NCBI RefSeq assembly: GCF_016804325.1
Contig: NZ_CP043627.1
Span: 5,849,501-5,913,500, forward strand
Direction: 5' to 3'
DNA length: 64,000 nucleotides
Origin: Methylobacterium aquaticum
Lineage (GTDB): Bacteria > Pseudomonadota > Alphaproteobacteria > Rhizobiales > Beijerinckiaceae
Part shown: in pieces, positions 59,500 to 64,000 of the stretch
Layout: each line of letters begins with the position of its first letter
Numbering within the stretch: position 1 is the stretch's first letter
Position numbers and translations under genes: made by a program
The notes under the pieces: model-generated
What the model saw: the letters and a program-made list of their open reading frames with translations, nothing else
Database searches by the model: none
Told to the model about the DNA's origin: nothing

Positions 59500-60949
59500 T
59501 CAACATGCTATGCGATCCACTTCGACTCGGTATGTCTCCGCGGTTCCTTTTCGATTACGTTTGGCGCTGTAGAGCGCCGCATCCGCTTGACGCAGTAGCA
59601 CATTGCGATCCTGCGCAGCCGCGTTCGACAACGCGATGCCGATCGTGCCCGTCACTCGAGCGATATGGCCCTGTCCCTCCGTCACCATCTCCAGGTCGCG
59701 CAGAAGTCGTCGCACTTGGCGGGTCAAGTGCCGTCCGATCGAGACCGACAGACATCACCATCCCAAACTCGTCGCCTCCTAGCCTGGCCGGAAAACTCCC
59801 GTCGTCGCGATAGACGCGCAACCGATCGGCGACACGGCGCAGCACCGCATCGCCTGCAGCGTGGCCGAAGGCGTCGTTGACACCTTTGAAGCCGTCGAGG
59901 TCGATAAGAAGTACGGCGACATCACCATTCAAGGCACGCGCCTCGCGTAGCCGCGCATCTAGAACACGATGGAACTCGGCTCGGTTGGCAAGCTGGGTCA
60001 ATTCGTCGGTGCAAGCTCGATGACGAAGGCGCTGCTCTAATTCGTGCTGTTCAGTGATATCCTGAATCAAGCCAATAAGAGCGACCGGCTTACCTCTGAT
60101 CAATTCGATTTCGCACGAGCACCGGACCCGCCGGGGGTTGCCCTTGGCTGTTACGAAATCGGCGTCCATCTCGAAGGGTTCGCCCGTATCCAATGTGCGC
60201 ATGACTGCGGCGATGAACGCCGTACGATCCGGCTCCGGGAAGTGGTTCATGATATCGCGGTTCGGCACGCCGCCACTGACGGGACGTTCGTGAACGGCGA
60301 AAGCGCCATCGGACCAAGAGGTGGACTGCTTCTCGATATCGTAACGGTACGACCCGATATGGGCCATGCGCTCGGCCTGTTTGAATTGACGGCGTTCGCG
60401 CTCCAGTCGTTCGACGGTCAGTCGGTGCTCTTCCGCGGCCTCGGTAGCGCGAAGCGCGATGGTTCGGGCGTCGATCAGGGCCTCGGCGATGCAGGCCAAC
60501 TGCTCCAGAACTTCGAGGTCGTTCGTCTGCGGTCCGCGTGGTTGCTCGTCGAGGACGCAGATCGTGCCGATCGTCACCGCCTCACTTTCGAGGCGCCGGA
60601 CGCGAAGTGGAACGCCCGCGTAGTAGCGGATATTCGGGGCGCCGGTCACGAACGGGCTGTCGGCGAAGCGCGCGTCGAGGCGGGCATCCGCCACCGTGAG
60701 CGGCGCTTCGGTCTCGACTACGACAGGGCAGAAGGCCTGCTCCCGCGGAGTCTCCGGTGCCAGCGGACCGCAGCGTGCCTTGAACCACTGGCGCTCCGGG
60801 GTGATTAATGTGATCGAAGACATGCTGGTGCCGAGCAAGGTCTGCGCGAGTTTCGCCAGCACATCGAACTCGCGCTCGGGCGGCGTGTCGAGGAGGGAGG
60901 CCTCGGCCAAGGCCTGATAGCGAAGTGCCTCGCGCTGATTATCCACCAT
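59500..60949 (-). pseudogene. GAF-PAS-GGDEF diguanylate cyclase gene with a frameshift in the GGDEF domain
   Basis: The frame from 60949 encodes a GAF domain (about 20-165), a PAS/PAC domain (about 190-310) and a GGDEF domain (from about 320) with the active-site motif RLGGDEFG. After MVMSVGLDRT, near 59745, the frame leaves the domain. The rest of the domain (RQVRRLLRDLEMVTEGQGHI through LLRQADAALYSAKRNRKGT) is in another frame and ends at 59500. The total span is one base more than a multiple of three, so one added base or two lost bases would explain it. No homopolymer is seen at the site. If real, the gene makes a truncated cyclase that probably lacks activity. Confidence 0.8.
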
Positions 60950-61183
60950 AAAACTCGTACCCTCGTCGCCAGACTCGTAAATTTAAAGCCGTCAAAGCTC
61001 TAGATGGATCAGATCAGCTGATGACGACCTTGTAGATGGCATGATCAGCCCGCATTCACACGATGGCGTCACATAACGCTACATTAAAATCTACGCCTAG
61101 GCCCACTGCGTGTATGGGCCCGGGTATTCATCCGATTCCCGGAAGCTTCCGAGGCATCTACGATGCAAAATCCAGAGCGTACG

Positions 61184-63409
61184 TCAGGCGGCGATTTCGC
61201 AGACGAGCCGATCCGCCAGCCCAAACTGAGAGGCAAAGCTTAAGGCAGGCATCGGGTGACCGTGCAAGTAGCCCTGGAGCTCATCGCAGCCCTTGGCGAG
61301 CAATCGCTCCTGCTGTTCTACGGTTTCTACCCCTTCTGCGATAACGCCGAGCCCGAAGGCCTTCGCCATATGTACGATGGACCGAACGATCGCGGCGTCT
61401 TCCCGCGACTGGCCCAGATTGCGTACAAAGGATTGGTCGATTTTCAGCCGAGACAGCGGGTATCGCTTAAGCAGGCTGAGCGAGGCAAACCCCGTCCCAA
61501 AATCATCGAACGCGATGCTAACCCCGTCGGCATACAACGTCCGAAGCATTCGTAAGGCGACGTCGTTCTGCTGGAGAATTATGTTCTCTGTGACTTCAAG
61601 CTCGAGGTTTGCAGCAGGCAGACCGGTTTGCTCCAGGACCGCACGCACCTTCGCAGCAAGGTTACCGTTATGCAGCTGCAGCCCAAAAAGGTTCACGCCG
61701 ATTCGAAAGCCTGGCGCGTCCTGCCGCCAGATGGCGGCTTGGGCGCAAGCGGTCTGCAGCACCCACTGTCCGACTTGGATGGCTAGGGGGCTTTTCTCGA
61801 GAAACGATAAGAAAGCGGCGGGAGATTGCAGCCCGCGCTCTGGATGGTCCCAACGCAACAGGGCTTCCGCCCCCATCAGTCGCCCGTCGCCATCGATCTG
61901 CGGCTGATAAAACAGCCGAAATTCGCCGTTCTCGTAGGCGTGACGTAGTTCACTTTCCAGCGCGTGCTGCTGTAGCGCCGCCTCGCGAAACCTCGGAGAG
62001 TAGATGCAGTGGCGCTGTCGGCCCCCGGCCTTAGCCGCATAAAGGGCGAGGTCGGCGGCCGAGAGCAGGTCGTCGGTTTGCTTCCCATGCGAAGGATAGT
62101 GGGCGACGCCGACGCTGGCGCTCAGATTGAAAGCTAGACCATCCACCGTGAAGGGGGCGGAGAGGAGTTGGATGAGACGTTCGGCTACGGTGCCTGCCCC
62201 CTGATCTACGTCGTGCTCGGAGAGGATGACTGCGAACTCATCGCCTCCAAGGCGGGCCACCGTATCCAGCGGACCAGTTGCGCTCAACAGGCGGCCTGCA
62301 ACGTCCTGAAGCAAGCGATCGCCTGCCGAATGTCCCAGCGTATCGTTGACCTGTTTGAATCCATCGAGATCGAGAACTAATAAGGTCGCATCGACCTGCG
62401 CCCTAGTCACTTCATCGAGACGCTGGCGGAGGACTAAACGATTAGGTAGGGCGGTGAGATGGTCACGATGCGCCAGCCGATCTAGGCGTTCCTCGTTCGC
62501 GCGCCGACCGGAGAGATCGCGGATGATGGCGCCGAAGCTTGCGCCCCCCTCATCCTGCCACATCGATAAGGCCAGCTCGATCGGAAGCTCCGAGCCGTCC
62601 TTGCACAGAGCCCACAGTTCCACCGACTGGCCGACAAGCTTCGGTTTCCCGCCGGCGGCAACGTGTTTGAGCCCACCGCCGTGGCTGCCGCGGAGTCGAT
62701 GAGGAACGATGAAGTCAATCGATTGACCCTCGGCCTCGGCGGCCGAGAACCCGAGCATGGCCTCAGCGCCCTGGTTCCAGAAGCAAATGATACCCTCGTG
62801 GTCGGCGCAGATGATGCCGGCCGGCGAAGTATCCGACATCTGACGGAAGCGGTTATCGCTGGCTTGCTGAGCGCGCGCGAGCCGCCGCAGCTCCATCTTG
62901 TCGAGGGCGAGCGTGGCCAAAAGCTTCAGGTTAGCGACATCTTCTGGCGTGAACGCCTTACGCGGGCGGGTGTCGAGAAGACAGAAGGACCCGATCGCCG
63001 CACCGGATGGGCCGATCAGCGGCGCACCGGCGTAGAAGCGGACATGCGCCGGCCCGGTCACCAGTGGGTTGTCATAGAAATTCGAGTCCTGGCTGGCGTC
63101 GAGGATAACCAGCGGCTCGTCCCGAGCGATCGTAGAATGGCAGAATGAAATGTGTCGATCGACCTCGCAGACTGAGATACCGACTCGGCTAGCGAAAAAC
63201 GTATGATGGTGCGAAACAACTGACACCATCGAAGTTGGTACGCCGAACAGCGCGCGTGCTAGTAGGTTCAGCGGCTCCAGGTCTCCCTGCATGACGTCGG
63301 AGCTGAGGCCGTAGGCGGCCACTGCGCGCAGTCGCCAATCTTCACTCGGTGGTATTTGATCAACACTCACAATGTGTTCTCCCAAACGGCTGATTGCGTC
63401 TGGTTTCAT
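61184..63409 (-). CDS. GAF-PAS-GGDEF-EAL cyclic-di-GMP signalling protein
   Basis: A 741-residue protein with a GAF sensor (about 25-165), a PAS domain (about 180-300), GGDEF (about 310-470) with RLGGDEFAVIL, and EAL (about 480-735) with GAEALLRWDHPERG and DDFGTGFASLSLLKRYP. Both the GGDEF and EAL signatures are intact, so either synthesis or hydrolysis of c-di-GMP is possible; in such hybrids usually one is dominant. No membrane segment is evident, so it is probably cytosolic. It is on the same strand as the frameshifted cyclase gene and lies between it and the chemoreceptor fragment. Confidence 0.92.
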   Translation of the reverse strand: MKPDAISRLGEHIVSVDQIPPSEDWRLRAVAAYGLSSDVMQGDLEPLNLLARALFGVPTSMVSVVSHHHTFFASRVGISVCEVDRHISFCHSTIARDEPLVILDASQDSNFYDNPLVTGPAHVRFYAGAPLIGPSGAAIGSFCLLDTRPRKAFTPEDVANLKLLATLALDKMELRRLARAQQASDNRFRQMSDTSPAGIICADHEGIICFWNQGAEAMLGFSAAEAEGQSIDFIVPHRLRGSHGGGLKHVAAGGKPKLVGQSVELWALCKDGSELPIELALSMWQDEGGASFGAIIRDLSGRRANEERLDRLAHRDHLTALPNRLVLRQRLDEVTRAQVDATLLVLDLDGFKQVNDTLGHSAGDRLLQDVAGRLLSATGPLDTVARLGGDEFAVILSEHDVDQGAGTVAERLIQLLSAPFTVDGLAFNLSASVGVAHYPSHGKQTDDLLSAADLALYAAKAGGRQRHCIYSPRFREAALQQHALESELRHAYENGEFRLFYQPQIDGDGRLMGAEALLRWDHPERGLQSPAAFLSFLEKSPLAIQVGQWVLQTACAQAAIWRQDAPGFRIGVNLFGLQLHNGNLAAKVRAVLEQTGLPAANLELEVTENIILQQNDVALRMLRTLYADGVSIAFDDFGTGFASLSLLKRYPLSRLKIDQSFVRNLGQSREDAAIVRSIVHMAKAFGLGVIAEGVETVEQQERLLAKGCDELQGYLHGHPMPALSFASQFGLADRLVCEIAA

Positions 63410-63453
63410 CAGTGGTGCACGGGAATGATTAGACGATCCAGGTCTAGAGAGTT

Positions 63454-64000
63454 TTACGCCGCCTCGGAGGCCTCACGAACCTTCGTAGTCGATTGATCGA
63501 CCTGCTCGGCCGCTTGGGCAATCGCTTCCATGCTGCTGGCAAGGCTGTTAGCGCCGTGCGAGGCCGTTTGCATTGATGCCGAGATTTCGTGGGTCACCGC
63601 CGACTGCTCCTCCACCGCCGCCGCGATGGCGGTTGCGACCTGATCGAGCGTCCGGATCGTGCCCTGGATCGCGCCGATAGCTTCCACCGCCTGCTGGGTT
63701 GCCCCTTGCGTCGCACCGATCTGCTGGCGGATCTGATCGGTGGCCTTGCTTGTTTGTTCGGCGAGTTGTTTGACCTCCTGCGCCACAACGGCGAAACCCC
63801 GCCCCGCTTCGCCTGCGCGAGCCGCTTCAATGGTCGCGTTGAGCGCAAGCAGATTCGTCTGACTGGCGATCGCCTGGATGAGGGCGACGACCTCGCCGAT
63901 ACGGGTAGCCTGTTCGCTTAAGCCCGCGACGATGCCACCGGTATGCTCGGCCTGGGTAACCGCCCGCCCGGCGATCTGAGAGGCGTGCTGCACCTGGCTG
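63454..64000 (-). CDS. Methyl-accepting chemotaxis protein, C-terminal part (cut by window end)
   Basis: The frame is open to the end of the window. The conserved hairpin tip of the chemoreceptor signalling domain is present: [20 protein letters not shown] and [20 protein letters not shown], followed by the [12 protein letters not shown] and [17 protein letters not shown] helix. The last residues (REASEAA) end the signalling domain, so a C-terminal receptor-modification pentapeptide is absent. The N-terminal sensor part lies outside the window, so ligand and topology are unknown. It lies 44 bases upstream of the c-di-GMP gene in transcription order on the minus strand. Confidence 0.9.
   Translation of the reverse strand, partial: SQVQHASQIAGRAVTQAEHTGGIVAGLSEQATRIGEVVALIQAIASQTNLLALNATIEAARAGEAGRGFAVVAQEVKQLAEQTSKATDQIRQQIGATQGATQQAVEAIGAIQGTIRTLDQVATAIAAAVEEQSAVTHEISASMQTASHGANSLASSMEAIAQAAEQVDQSTTKVREASEAA

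Noticed and set aside
1..64000. CRISPR array
   Set aside because: No regularly spaced direct repeats with unique spacers were seen; the repeats found are dispersed palindromes.

Overview
The window is very GC-rich chromosomal DNA from an alphaproteobacterium, most likely Methylobacterium or Methylorubrum. The evidence is the alphaproteobacterial flagellar set (FlaF, FlbT, a CheL-type rod-binding protein), alphaproteobacterial LexA- and CtrA-type sites, a COX15-type heme A synthase and the codon use. This is an inference from gene content; no search was run.

Layout. 1-8.9 kb: a plus-strand flagellar run (flgK partial, flgL, flaF, flbT, flgD, fliQ, flhA, fliR, then FliJ-like, CheL, FlgN-like and FliL-like genes). 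9.0-12.3 kb: a minus-strand three-gene DNA-repair operon with an intact Mre11/SbcD-type nuclease, a Rad50/SbcC-type ATPase whose two ATPase halves are in swapped (circularly permuted) order, and a small coiled-coil protein; a LexA-type box lies just upstream. 12.5-29.1 kb: housekeeping and hypothetical genes, including acylphosphatase, the complete EF-P beta-lysylation module (epmA, epmB, efp), a double cold-shock protein, ctaA, anmK and tyrS. 29.3-31.8 kb: a nitrate/sulfonate-type ABC importer whose permease is frameshifted. 32-34.3 kb: two oxidoreductases. 35.8-40.6 kb: a complete branched-chain amino-acid ABC importer. 40.9-48.7 kb: a degenerate GT51 protein with a degenerate nuclease-like tail, a secreted repeat protein, ubiB, a cupin and small hypotheticals.

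A tRNA-Ser(CGA) gene at 48.76 kb is followed directly by a tyrosine integrase, the usual left edge of an integrated island. Beyond it the base composition is more mixed and the cargo is accessory: a two-gene Hachiman defence system (hamA-hamB), an AT-rich stretch without genes, a plasmid-type cassette (hypothetical, DUF3768, hypothetical, XRE regulator, membrane coiled-coil protein), two cyclic-di-GMP genes (one frameshifted) and the C-terminal part of a chemoreceptor at the window end. The right edge of the island was not found in the window.

Intergenic DNA in the core part carries at least three families of dispersed palindromic repeats. Three genes carry apparent single-base indels, two of them in G/C runs, so assembly error should be excluded before calling them pseudogenes. 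The strongest candidate for something undescribed is the permuted Rad50/Mre11-type operon under a possible SOS operator.
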